Source: Mesocentrotus franciscanus | Taxonomy: Eukaryota > Echinodermata > Echinoidea > Camarodonta > Strongylocentrotidae | DNA: 64,000 nt | NCBI GenBank assembly: GCA_037976565.1 | Contig: CP137666.1 | Coordinates: 3,824,060-3,888,059 of the forward strand | Direction: 5' to 3' | Part shown: piece after piece, positions 1 to 13,154 of the stretch | Numbering within the stretch: position 1 is the stretch's first letter | How the letters are laid out: each line of letters opens with the position of its first letter | Notes under the pieces: generated by a model | Seen by the model: the letters and a program-made list of their open reading frames with translations, nothing else | What the model was told of the DNA's origin: nothing | The model's database searches: none | Position numbers and translations under genes: made by a program

Positions 1-3000
1 CAGTTATATTGGTGTACAACTGTACCATCTGTTGAAAGTTAGAGGGCCAATAAAAACTGTTGTAATAACGTACATGTTCATGCTGTTGTGGCTCTGAAAA
101 GACAATGCTGATACATGTATTCCTGTGATTGTATTACATTAGTTTATAGGCCTATAAATAATATGCAGTAGAAATTATAGACTTTATGGATGATCTTTTT
201 GCTCGTAAATACACGTACCAGCATAATTCTACAAATTACAAAAGGCATTTGCAGTTGAGTGCACTAAAGTTTAACATATTATATATATACTGTACAGGCA
301 TGTGCAATTTGTAAATGACAAAAACAAAATTGCATTTCATATCATTTGCTCACAAATAATTTGTTTGAATACAATCATACATATACTGCATATGCATAGT
401 AGTAGACTAATTGATAACTTTGAATTATTACACATTACATGGCAATAGGTGAACTCCATCATAACGATGGTGTTTTCATACTGAGCAAAGACACTTTGAA
501 ACTTGTACATGTAGTATGCACGGCACAATAACATAATCATCATATAAAAATGACTGAACAGGGGGAAAAACATTACGAATTACAAACAGGATATACAACA
601 GGATGAAATAAAACAAAGAGGGGGAAATACCATAGAATTTGCTGTGCCTTGCAGAAATATTGTGGGAATAGACAAAGAAATTGATTTGGTTTGGGCATGT
701 TTGATAACAAATACTGTACATGTACAAATTGTACATGTACATTGTACATGATGTTCCATAACTCAAGGTGCAAGGAAAAACATTATCCTCATCATAGGAT
801 TCAAACAAAGTTTTAAGTATACATATTTCCAGGATTAGCTCATAACTGTAGGTCTGAGGCTTACCATGCATACATTAATACTTCATGTATACTGAACCAC
901 AGGTACATGTAAATTGCTATTGATTTTAGAGGTTTAATATTGGAATGCGTGTACTGTATAGATTATATCCTTTCTGGTTCAAAGCACATGGCTACCACAC
1001 CAATCAAGGTTGACACTGTGTAAATATTGTGAAAGGTTGAAATAACCGAGCGAGCCAGTGAGGAGTTTATGATTTATTGCATGCATCTATGTAGGGTATG
1101 CACACAGAATTAATACTGCTATCCTGGATTCATGATCTTGCTTCAAATTTAGAAGATTCTGTATCAGGTCAGGCCTTTTATTTGCAATAAAAATCATGTT
1201 GCATGGGATCTAATAAATAATGTAAAATACAAAAATATTTAGGACAAAACATAGGCCTTCAAGTTTATGATGAAAACAACAGTATTGGTACTAAAAGCCT
1301 CATAAAGCTTACACAGACTGACAGAAATGTACATACATGTATTAACAAATACATTTACTAAAACATATACACCTTAACTTAAAAATAAATCAATATGAAA
1401 TTGCATTATAAAATGGTGATCAATGTTCGTTGAAATAGCTGGTGACAAAAGTCATAATTTTTAAAAATCAATTTACTTGTTTTGTTCACAGTAGTCCTCA
1501 AAATGTAAGGTACATAACAATTTTTTCCTCTGTTCTTGCATTATTGCTAAGAAAATAGTAATCAGAAGAACACTCGAGCATCATAGCACTGAAACTTCCT
1601 AAGGTACAATGTACACTACTATTATAGTGCTGTATCCAACCGTCTGTTACTGACATCAAATGATGACCTCATCCTAATACCTTGATTAACTTCCATATCA
1701 AAATTTAATTTCAGGGCAGGGTAACAAGTGATTTATTAGGAGGGAAAAATCCTACAGGCTCTTATTTGAAAAGTGCAGGTAGGCCAACATCATAATAACG
1801 ATCAACACTAACAGCTAGAGCATTAGTTCATAGATCGTGCCCTCCCAAAGATTCATAAACACAAGGGGTTCACTGAAATTTAATTGAACACCGATACACA
1901 CATGTGCACTGCCTTTCAAGCAGATGCCCTTTGATTACGAGGTGATTAAAGAGATGTCATGACAGAACGATCTGCCAGTGAATTTGAGTCATACATGTAC
2001 CTCTGTAATTAATCAGAAACACACCTCAAATTGATTTATTTGATAAAATATTTTGGAGATATACTGTATAGGAGGGGGGGGGGGTTGAAGAACTGAAGAT
2101 TAATAAAGTTTTCAGGCTTATATTCACTGCACATGTACATGTCAAGTATATCAATAATATTTGCAGAAAATAGTGCACACTAAAAGGTTGACAACTTGAC
2201 ATGCTAAAGGACAGAGTCTTAATTAGAAGGAAAACTATAGCTTATATTGAACTTTCTTTTTATCATTTTAAGATTTGTATTTTTAATTTTTTAAAGAGAT
2301 TTCATTTTTCAAATATCAAGGGTCCTGAGGGCGGTGCCACCTTTTCATTTACTTAGGTATTTGAGAAGAATATTTTGATACTAATTTACAGGTTATATAA
2401 AAAGTATAGGTCCACTAAAAGATCCTTGTGGTACACGAATACTGCCTGCAAACGCCTATCATGCTGAGATACCTATACTACCTCTTTGATATTTAATTTC
2501 ACTAAATATATTATGTACATGTATATGAACTATGAAGAATTGAGGCTTCTTATAAATTCTTTAGGCCAAGTGGTTTGCGAAGTCAATCACAGTTTTGCAT
2601 TGAAAAATTGTAAAATAATTTTTCTTAACCATTCCGATTCAGCCCTAACAAGCTACAAAGTACAGTGTATTTGCAACAGTACATTTGCTATTCTATCCCT
2701 AAACAGTCTCTCCAAAGGATTTTTTGACTCAACAAAATAACAATTAAAAAGGAAAATCAAATATCTAAGATATTACTGCAGTATGGGTCCAGACATCTTA
2801 GAGAGATAATAGTATTCATAATATGCATTATGTACATGTAGTATGTACATTTTGTAAGAGTATATTATCTGAATGGTGAATACCTTATTCATTTGTTAGC
2901 ATGGAAGACATCCATATGTGTACATGGAAAAGCTTGGTTGTATGTCAGAATAAATAAGACTGTAACACAATGATTGTCATCATTCCATTTTCATATTATG

Positions 3001-6000
3001 TTATCATTTCAATCCATGCAAACTCAATTACATACTGTACAGCAATCTACTCAGCCATGCATTAGCACACCTCAGATTAATTCCTACTTGCTGCTCCTCT
3101 GAATATATGTAGTTCAAGGTCTAATTGTATTGATTTTTTCTCAAGCATTCTACTGGGACTCCTCCCCCATCAGCTGTCAGACATGTTGATGTTTTCTTAC
3201 TGTCTGTAATCTTGTTTAACTCTCTTTTTAGCTCCCTTTTTGCATGTATATCCAATTGCTTGACATGTTTTCAAGCCACACGCATTTCTCCTTCCAAGTA
3301 AATTCAATAAACAGACTTTAATTTGCACCAATACCGTAATGCTGTTGTAGATGGAAGCCCTATATACTACATTTCTCTACATGTTCAGAATGTAGTGCTG
3401 GTTTAGTGCAACATGTCTTTCCACTGGAAGTTTGGATGTGTCAATCAATAATCAATATTCCCAATATTCTTCTTTTTTTTAAACATAAGGACACACTCTC
3501 TCTTTCTTTTCCTAATATTGCTAGTTTTGCTACTCCCCAATACTTTCCCTCACACAAACATAATATTTGCATCCAGGCTGGTCAATTGTGTTTTAGGGGT
3601 TCTCACAATATTTTGTTGTAGAAGTTTTGTGCTGAAACAAGATATATTCTGTGGGTGGAGTAACAATAGGTGCATGTATAGTAAGGTAGCCAATCATTGT
3701 TCCTTTAGCAGTGCTTTCAGCTAAATAAAGGGTTGGGTATGAGGGCATTGAGCCCTAGGTCACAGCAGTAGTACTAGTAGGGTCTACCGGTACAGTACCC
3801 CATCAAGTAGTACCCCATCAAGTAGCACCTCATCTTGGCAAACTCCATCAAGAAATTTATAATTCATTTAGTTATTGTTCATTGTCAAAATTTGTCATTC
3901 AGTTTTTTAAACTTACCGGTAGTCATTAAATTCTTCTCACATTTTAAAATTCCATTTGCATACAAACAACTTTGGGCATACATACACGTACCAGTATGTA
4001 TTGAGTGTTAGAAATTGGGGTTGTAAAATTATCTTAAAATTTCAAATCATACAAACAGGAAAAGTAATAGAAGGTGCAGCCTTTAGAATGCATACATGAT
4101 CTAGTTATTTATTGTAATATCTATCCACCATATGAATTTACACCATGGTTTTTTTTTTAACCTGAAAAGATCATGAAAATACTTCAGAACAGACATTGAC
4201 ATTACAGTTGTCATTATGCAAATGTTCAATCTTAATCAGTGGAATATAAATTTCATGTTTTTTTAACAGAATGGTTATAGCAGTCAAAAAGATTGAAAAT
4301 CTGAATGTCATGAGACAAGATCACATTAAGAGTAAAGAAGGATGGCTCTTAATCTCCTTATATAGGATATTTTTGTTTCCAGTATACATACATGTAGCAT
4401 TTGAATACATTTCATAGGAGACTATTAATAAAGTATGTGATATAAAGGGAAGTATAAAAACAACATCAAGATATGAAGAATTTACAAGACTCATGGAGGT
4501 GCTGCTAGAAGGGTTGGTTGGCTCCACACTAAATGTGTGCATTTATCAAGGAATCTATCCATTACTTCAGTTCAGTGTCATTATTACATGCCTGCTAAGT
4601 TTAATTAAAGCTACTTTGTGCTACATGTACAAGTCAACATTAACATGATAATACATTTTGCAGCCACATACATGTACATGTCGGTCTGACAAACATACAA
4701 GCAATGTACATATGTAAACAAATACTTTTCTGTTCGCGGGAGCTCTTTTAGGATTTGGTGTTGTGTAAATGCGTTTTTTTTGGTTTTAAACCAGATCTCA
4801 TTTTCAATTTACCAGTGCACTTTTGGAGCTTTCGAGAGCTTTATCGCTCACTGCTCCCATGTATTATTTTTGCTGCATACAAATAAAGTAAAGATTCAAT
4901 CTTTTTTACCTCTCTCATTAATCTGTTGCCAACTAAATTCTTTCACTACCATAGGCTTCATACAGGGACCACAGGTTTGCATAGGCAATGGATTATTGAA
5001 TAAACTAATCCATCGTGATAACAGAATTCACTCCAAAAAATCTAAGGGGGAGTATACATGTACTTTATATATTTTTAGGCCTTCATGTAAATTGTCACAA
5101 GGGGCGATTCATGCAAATATTTTAATTGGTTTAGATTTAGAGTTTAGATTGATTAAACAGAGTAGCACTTTAAACAGGTTAAAAGATGACTAACACAAAT
5201 ATTGGCTATCCAAATACTCCTATACATGCATTTAAAGGGAATTGCCCCATGTCCATAGTCTATTTATATGAAGTAAGTTCCTCTTTTTGTAAGAGGCTCT
5301 TTGTTGCTATGATTACAATAGAATGTAGCATATGGTTTCATTTTCCATACACATACATGTGTACGCCTAAACCATAGGAGAAACTACATGTATCCAAATA
5401 TTTGTTTTAACCAAAGTACCAAACAAATAGGGTACAAAAACATGCATACACACAGAGCCGTGCCCACTCTCTTTCCCCTCTGACAATCAGGACAAGAAAA
5501 ATTGGAACGAATGAGCCTATCTCCCTCCCTATCCACTAATCAATCATGGTTATTTGATGGAGGCATGTGATAGAAAATCCTTTCCTCTCACAACCTATTA
5601 CCTGGTATCCTACACGTAAATCATACTAGATTGTCACAATTGATTGCCAAGCGTCTTCCTTCCTTGTTTTACAAGGAACAGGTAAAAATGAAAAACAAGC
5701 AATTCCAGCTCTTGATCCAAATATCATACTTTCAATGAATCAATATTTGTTTTGTATTAAAATAGAATCTGATTCATAGAACAGCAAAGAAACAAATCAA
5801 ATACCCGGTAATGAATATGGTTCTAGTTATCAGAAAACAAAATTTAAATATAGAATGGTAAGTAGCCATCTTGGTTTTTGTTCAACTTCTGTGTAAAGGG
5901 CAAACAAAAAGGGTGGAACCCAGCCTAATCCCTGTGCAAAATATCTGACTAGTTAGTAATAAATAATTATCTCAGATTATCTAATAATCCATTCCATAAA

Positions 6001-6178
6001 TTCATATTATCATATTGTTGATTACATATTTGGCAGAATTTGAACCAAATAACTCCAGGTTGAATAAATCGAGGTAACTTGAAGGTCACCAGACATACAT
6101 TCCTAAGGTCAGGGTACCAGTAAGTTGGGACAACTTGAACAACTACATGTATATCAAGATGATTTCAATATAGTCAAA
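1..6178. other. AT-rich non-coding DNA (probable LASP intron or 3' region)
   Basis: No exon could be supported on either strand. The stretch is AT-rich and carries many TACATGTA-type palindromes, with a dense cluster near 704-753, plus a G-run near 2072-2083. An open frame of 137 codons at 4780-5193 (+) has no recognisable motif and no convincing splice or promoter context. I looked on the minus strand for SH3-type motifs of the LASP C-terminus and did not find them. The stretch is most simply intron or 3' flank of the minus-strand LASP gene. Confidence 0.5.
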
Positions 6179-6637
6179 GACCCCGTTCTCATTCACTTCG
6201 TTGGAGCGGTCTAACTAAGACCCGTTCCTCAGGAGTGGTTCTTAGGTGAGTGAGAACGGTCAAAGTGGTCCAGGAAATGGACTTCTGGACCGCTCCAGAA
6301 GACCACCTCAGGAGGTGGTCTTGAGGAACGGGTCTTATTAAGAGCGGTTTGGAGCGCTCTAACGTGCGAGTGTGAACGGAAGCGTACTTTGAACGGAAGT
6401 GGTCTAGTGACGTTGCACGCGAAACATGTAGTACGGTACATACGCTTAGTATTCTGCGCGAAAAAAAATTTACCCGCTGACCTGAGCTGCCATAGCAACA
6501 AGACCACTTTGACTCGTGGAGCGGTTTGAGCCATAAAAAACTGCTCGGAGTGTGAACCCTCTCAAACCGTTCCTCAAGACCCGTTCCTCTGGAGCGGTCT
6601 AACTAAGACCACTTTCAAAGTGAGTGAGAACGGGGTC
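6179..6637. mobile_element. MITE with ~20-bp terminal inverted repeats
   Basis: The left end starts GACCCCGTTCTCATTCACTT and the right end is its near-perfect inverse, finishing GAACGGGGTC. Sub-terminal motifs (GAGCGGTCTAACTAAGACC) recur near both ends. The flanks share AAA, a possible 3-bp target-site duplication that is too short to be decisive. The open frame inside it on the minus strand is part of the repeat. It is a non-autonomous DNA transposon of unassigned superfamily. Confidence 0.75.
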
Positions 6638-9600
6638 AAAGAGACACTAACCCTCCCACACATGAGTATACAGTGTGTAGAAAAAGTTGATTCACTTTTT
6701 TTTTATCTGAAATTTGGAATACTGTTTAACTGTAGAGAATACTAATTTGTGGTCCTAATGAAAATTTATCTGTCTGCTTGTACATATAGCAATAAAACTT
6801 TCAGTAATGAGGATCATTATTCTGTTCACATAATTACCTACATGTACATGTACAGTTATGAGTTATACTTATTAACGAAGCCCACATGGTCCACACAACC
6901 CTGAAAGTTTCTAACCCTACGCACGGAGCTAAGAGATGTCCTACAGTATATATATTGTTTTCACTTGCCAACTATAGTTGTGGGCACTCATTTTGCAGTG
7001 CATGGATGAAGGAGAAAAAAAAGGTTACAGGCACACACCCATTTAGAAATATGGCTAAAAATAAGGAGTAGGATTTCTGGGGGCTGATGATAGCCACTTG
7101 AGGCCATGACATTGAGGTGCTCCATGACAAAAACAACACAAGGAAGTTACTTGATTTCAAACATGACTGAGAAGTTGAATACAGTATCAGTGGGAGGAGA
7201 TGAAAGATGTCAGAACTCATATATTTGCAAATTATCAAAACAATTCAATGTAATTCCGTAAATTACTACAGACAGTACAAGTAAATTGATGTAAAATGGG
7301 ATAAGATTCTTTTGAAATGTTGAGTGAGCACATGGCACTGGCAGAGAAAAAAAGTGAGACATTTTTATGTAAATAAGATTTTCAATTGCACACTTGAAAA
7401 CAAAAAATCTACATTACCAAAGGTAACCAAGCAATGTGCATGCCTAAAGTAATATATTCATGTACAATTATATACCTTAACCTCTTATCTAAATTTAAAT
7501 CAGTTGACCCAATACATCTGCATGTCTCTAAACAGTAGACTCTTGTGTCAACAGTAAACCTGATTAGATTTAAGATATTTCATATTAGTCAAGCTACACA
7601 TTTAGGCAATCATATAGCAGGCCTATTAGCTATTAATGCGCAGGCTTTTGAAACAAGTCGAGAATGACTGCAGAACTATTTTCTGCCCAATCAATGATTC
7701 ATGCTCACATATAAACACTTACTTAATTCTTATTTGCATAAAACCCATGTACAAAAAACTTGTAGTTGTACATAAATGTAGACCCACCATTTCCATGGAA
7801 GAACGCTATATGCATAGTGGAGCTTTAGACCTATTGTTTGTTATCATACTGGATGAGAAACAATGCCAAACTCATATGTAATAACCTTAATTTTCTCCCC
7901 AATCCCTCATTCTAGGCCACATAGTGTTCTAAATACCACACCAATCTATTGATGAAGCAGACAGTACAAACATACAAACATATGTACATATGTAGGTGTA
8001 TGGTGTTATATGTATACAGCATACATCTTCTGAATAGTCCAAGTGATACTTGTGTATGTACAACCTCTTTGCAATGTGCAAAACAAATATAAAGCTCCAA
8101 TGACTCATCTCTCTCACAGGCCTAAACAAACCCCACCCAATCAGATATTGAATGGTTAATGCATACATGTATATTTAGGTACTTAATTAACATATTTGGT
8201 AGTAAGCATGCAATGTAGATTCATGCTTACAACTGTGTTTTTTGTTGCCCCATTAGCACCAAATTTGCAGATTAAGATAACATGTTACATCAAAAAGATT
8301 TTAATACTGTTTGTATAACAAGTTTTAAAAAAAAAATCAAATGAACAGGGTGGGATGTTGAATATTAGTAGAATGCATTTTTTTTTCTTTTACTAAAAAA
8401 AAAAAAAAAAAAAAAAAAAACTTTTTCTTTCAGGAACAAGTATAACCCTCCTTCTCCCTCCTTAAATGTTGCCCATACTGGAAATGATTGATTGTTTCTG
8501 TACTTACATGATAATTCTTTTTTCTTAAATCTTTTTCCCCAAGTTATTTCCTCAATTAGATTCATCCATTGTTATACCATAGGCAAAGATATAAACAAAA
8601 AAATGTGAACAAGAACCTTGAATTAAAACCCTGACCTATCAGCCTACTGCTAAGTATGGTGCCATAAAATGACCATTAATGTGCATCTAACCTTTCAATT
8701 TACTTTTAATAAATCATGGACTCTAATATCAACACTACATGCATAAGTCATAAACATGATAAAAAAGGGGAATCACTCATGAATACAGAAGGGGTTCTTT
8801 CAATAATATATTAAAACGTTCGATGAGTAGTATCCACTTTTTGTCAACCAAAGATCAGTATTTCAAACCCAATAAAAAATTATTGCCAAACCGGCTTACA
8901 ATGAAAGTAATAATTCATGACAATATAAGCATAAAGTACAAGATCTCATGTACATAAACTACATGAGAATCAACATTTACAATAGAAGGTATGACATGGA
9001 GACAAACACTGAAAATAAAAGTACAAATGTACCGGTAGATATGAACATTCAACAAATAAAAACAGTAAATAGCAAAGAAAAGGGATGGGAACAGAGGCAG
9101 AAAGGAGGTGGGTATTGCTTATTTGAAAGCTTTAAAATGTTCTCATTCCAAACTTACGTGTGAAGCTAAATCCTGTGACTGCATGAATGTGCAATTTAGT
9201 AGATAGAAAATAGATAGAAACATGTAAAAGCAACAAATAACATGAAGTCATCAAGAAAATAAAGACAGTGATTGCAGAATACTGACAGATCTGATCAGTA
9301 AACATACACATCAACTTATTTCTAGACAGTTCAGAAATTGTTAATGATTTTAGCAGTTATATGATCAAAGTAAAGCAGAAAACGATGCAGTAAATGTTAT
9401 GAAAAGCAGGGAAATATGAAAAAAAGTTAGTCAAGGTAGGTTTGCTTATGAATAGACATTAATTAATAGATCTTTCAGAAAATTATGTCACTTCCCAACA
9501 CAGAGCTAGAGCAGAGCTTTAAAGTTTGAACCCGACTGTAGTTAACCTTCAAGAAGTCAATATTCAAAAGCTTTCCAATAATGCAATATTTCCTATATTA

Positions 9601-9721
9601 TTCCTCTGTTTCTTGTAGTGTTATTTGAATGTCTGTATCAATTTATACTTAAAAAGAAAATGAAAAATTAACTGCATATAAAACAGAAAGAGATATTTTA
9701 ACAAGGGAAACGCTCTCAGCG
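6638..9721. other. Non-coding DNA between two transposable elements
   Basis: No exon or RNA gene was recognised. It contains a poly(A) run at about 8396-8420, adjoining T-rich sequence, and scattered TACATGTA motifs. Several 60-88-codon frames occur, as expected by chance in AT-rich DNA. Confidence 0.5.
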
Positions 9722-10751
9722 GTCTCGCCTGCATTACGCAATTCGATATGATAACAAATTGAGGTAGGGACATTATTTATAGGCAGGGTGGCCCATTAGC
9801 AGGCCCCCCAAAATGAAATCCTCTGAATCTAATCAACATTTTGAAGTGAATATTGACTAAGAATCATCAGAAGAATTATTGACTATTGTTTGTACCAAGA
9901 TTGATAACTTTCATGAAATATGAACAAATATCAACAATTCTAATATTAAGTTGTGAAAAATATAATCCAAGTCTACTGACCTAAAATGACCTTTGACCTT
10001 GACTTTGTGACCTGGAATTTGTGTCTTATGATTTGTGATACTTGATAACCCTTTGGTACAAGTTTCATGGAATATGAACAAACACTTTTGAAATTACCGG
10101 TATGCTAAAAATTCAAAATCTTGATGTTGATGCCACAACATAGTCTAAGTTTGCAGACCTGCCAGGACATTTGACCTTTGTCACCTAAAAGACTAATAAC
10201 ATGACACTACAGCCCCAGATTGGTGATACTTGATAACCATTATGTTCAAGTTTCATGGAATAGGAATGTATACTTTCAAAATTATGATAAAAATTCAAAA
10301 TCTTAACCTGATGCCACAACATCGTCTAAGTGTGATGACAGGAAAATGGCGGAAATGACCTTTGACCTTGACTTAGTGACCTGAAATTCTACTCACATGA
10401 TTGGGGATACTTGATAACCCTTTAGTCTTCTAAGTTTCATTGAATCATAACTTATACTTTCAAAATTATATTAAAAATTCAAAAACTTAATCTCAGGTTA
10501 AGTTTTTGATGATGATGATGCCACAACATGACCTTTGACCTTGACTTTGTGACCTGAAATTCTCCTCACATAATTGGGGATAATTGATAACCCTTTAGTC
10601 CAAGTTTCATTGAATAAGAACTTATACTTTCAAAATTATATTGAAAATTCAAAAACTTAACCTTGGTTAAGTTTTTGATGTTGACGCCGTCGCCGTTGCC
10701 GCCACCGGAAAAGCGGCGCCTATGTCTCGCATTTTGCTACGCAGGCGAGAC
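9722..10751. mobile_element. TIR element with internal ~170-190-bp tandem repeats
   Basis: The ends are inverted: GTCTCGCCTGC at 9722-9732 and GCAGGCGAGAC at 10741-10751. The interior is a diverged tandem array whose units contain TGACCTTTGACCT followed by TTGACTT and GTGACCTG, then a conserved stretch about CTTGATAACCCTTT and CAAGTTTCAT. Clear copies of the motif start at 9987, 10356 and 10529, and a degenerate one lies near 10171. The right sub-terminal part is GC-rich (GCCGTCGCCGTTGCCGCCAC). It looks like a non-autonomous DNA transposon carrying a minisatellite. Confidence 0.75.
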
Positions 10752-11521
10752 AAAAATGCTCCAGAATGTCCATATATAAAGTGAGACAAGAAAAAAAAAA
10801 TCAACAGAAGGTACATTGTAGACCCCTTGGGATGGTTCAAGGTAAGTGCCCCCCCCCACTCCCACCTTAGGGAAGAAAAATTTGACCTTGCCAGGTAGTA
10901 CTGTATGAGTCATATATTGGGAACAGGCGTTGTGAAGAAGGGAAATTCATTCATAAACTAGTTATGATGGACCTCCGGGATAAACAAGTTAACAGGCAGC
11001 ATTCATTAAATTATATTGCATATGTGTACACTGTACATATTGTATACACGGTGCCATGCATGGAATTTTGCATAATTGTATGGGTGAACACTCATACAGG
11101 TCTGTACATGTCTATGGTTATAATGTATAGAATGATAGGGGTTAACGCCCTTTTGGCTCCAATTAAACAGAGCATGTCATCAATAACATACTTTAAGTCT
11201 TTATGAATTCCCCTTTGTAAAACTGTAACACTTTGTGTGTGGGTATGTGTGAGACAGTGTGTGTGCGCACGCTGTTGTTTTTATTTGTCTGTATGTTTTG
11301 TAAGCTGTTTTTCTAATATATTAAATCTAATCAACACTTATATTCAACATTTTGAGGGTTTTAAATGACATAATAATTTAATGGTAGGGCTTAAATGGTT
11401 TTAGAAGTTTTTAGTGATGAAGTCCATGTACGTGTATTTTATACAATGTCTTTTTATCTGCCCAGTTCCTGATAGTAATTAATAATTAATTTTTTTAAAA
11501 ATTATCTTGATTCTGTAATAC
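10752..11521. other. Non-coding DNA
   Basis: No supported exon. It contains a C-run near 10850 and a GT-rich patch at about 11235-11275. The short open frames show no motif. Confidence 0.5.
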
Positions 11522-11656
11522 CTGATTCAAATTGATGAACAGGATCATAATCATCAGGCGATGTTGGTGGTTGATAATGGTGGGTGACAGGCAACTGGGC
11601 GGGATCAGGCACACATTCAATGTCATTTTGCCTCACATGAATGTTCCCCTTTCGAA
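11522..11656 (-). CDS. Candidate LASP linker exon (low confidence)
   Basis: A 135-bp segment is open on the minus strand, with an ATAG acceptor before 11656 and a CAG|GTATTA donor after 11522. Its reading frame is phase 1 at both ends, which fits the phase-1 end of LASP exon 4 upstream. The predicted peptide is rich in Pro, His and Tyr (for example PVTHHYQPPTSPDDYDP), as expected for the flexible linker between the nebulin repeats and the SH3 domain of LASP. Against it, the acceptor has a poor pyrimidine tract and the segment sits in a longer open frame that may be repeat-derived. Linker sequence is poorly conserved, so homology cannot decide by eye. Confidence 0.25.
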
Positions 11657-12199
11657 CTATTTCCGTCGCCACACCCATCATACAAATACAGCATGAGGGT
11701 CCCAAGGGGGTGAAAGGAAAGGTGGTAACAATCAAGGGTTGATGGTATGCCAAGGTTGAGGGTTCCATACCCGCGATGAGATGTTAGAGCATGAGAGGCA
11801 GCATGATGAAGCAAGATGGACTGTCGTCATGCAAGCATGCAAATGAATAGGATGTTATTAGAGTTTAATATATGTACATGTGTACATAATGATACATTGT
11901 ACTGTATCATTTAACTGTTACAAATATTTATATCCTCCATGTAACTATTTCCAGCCTACCTTCTAATAAATGACAATAATACTTAATAGTTGCTTATTTT
12001 TTTTCGAAATACACACGTATATGCATGAAATACCTTATTTTTCATATAATTTTTACTAAAGCCTACATGAAAATGCATACCAGTATTCTAAAACCCTTCC
12101 CCCCCCCCCATTCATGTACTATTTGTTGGCATCTCATTAAATGGCAAAATGTCTTTACGAACTAAAAGATTCTATTAGGCCCAAAAAAAAAAATCATTT

Positions 12200-13154
12200 G
12201 GTTGTCCTCGACCGCCCGCTCGTCATTTTCGGCCCGCTCGTTTTTTTTTTTTTTTTGAAATATTTTTTTTTATTTTTGGAGCAATTTTTAAAGTTTTTTT
12301 GAGCAATTTTAACCATTTTATGCATGTTGCAAGGATCGAAATGTGTCCCGTCGCCAATTTGGTCTTTCAGTACGCAATTTTGTTTTTATAATATACATGT
12401 AATATAGAGGAGGGATTTTCGGCCAGATGGCAATTTTGGGCAGGTTCGTTGTACGCAGGTGAAATCACTTTAAAATACATAGCATAATAGCATATCACAT
12501 AATCACACACATACAATACATTTCAGAGTCACAGGAAAATGCAATGGAAAATGCATCCTTAAATATCACATTTTAGCAATGTAATCGGCGGTCCTGCTAC
12601 CTGAATCTGAAAAATCAAATATCTTACGCGAGTCTGTAAGGAAGATGGGTACGAAAACCAGAGCTGTACTTCAAGTATTTTCAGATTTAGATCGCGATTT
12701 TTCATGTATAGCATACTCAAAGTGTCTCACAGCACGTATTCAATCACTGCAGTCGGATAGCCCGCACACACGATCACTGCATGCAGGGGTAATTTTCGGC
12801 GCGGCCAGCTCTGGCGTGGGATACACGCACCGCCGGCGCCGCGCGCTATAGATCAGCGGGTGAATGAACGACGCGGCGCTCCCATTGACTTTGTACATGC
12901 GGCCGAAAACTGCCTCGCTATAGCCAAAAACTACCTCGAAACAGTGAGAATGAAATTGAATATTGCCATGGCAATTCATGACTTTTTCTGGGATTCTTTT
13001 TGTGTTTAAATAATAATAATATTGGCCTCATGATTTGAACAAAAAATGAAAATAAATAGGAAGTAAAGAGTCCAAATGAAGAGGGGGAAAAAATGAAATG
13101 GAAAAAAAAATCCGCCCGCCCGCCCCTACTTCAGAAAAGCAATCGAGGACAACC
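12200..13154. mobile_element. ~950-bp element with 12-bp terminal inverted repeats
   Basis: The left end is GGTTGTCCTCGA (12200-12211) and the right end is its exact inverse (13143-13154). Sub-terminal CCGCCCG runs occur at both sides. A GC-rich core at about 12780-12850 contains GGCGCGGCCAGCTC, also present in the element at 16974-17859. No transposase motif was seen, so it is probably non-autonomous. Confidence 0.65.

Noticed and set aside
4780..5193. 137-codon plus-strand open frame
   Set aside because: No recognisable motif; its length is possible by chance in AT-rich DNA and no second exon was found.
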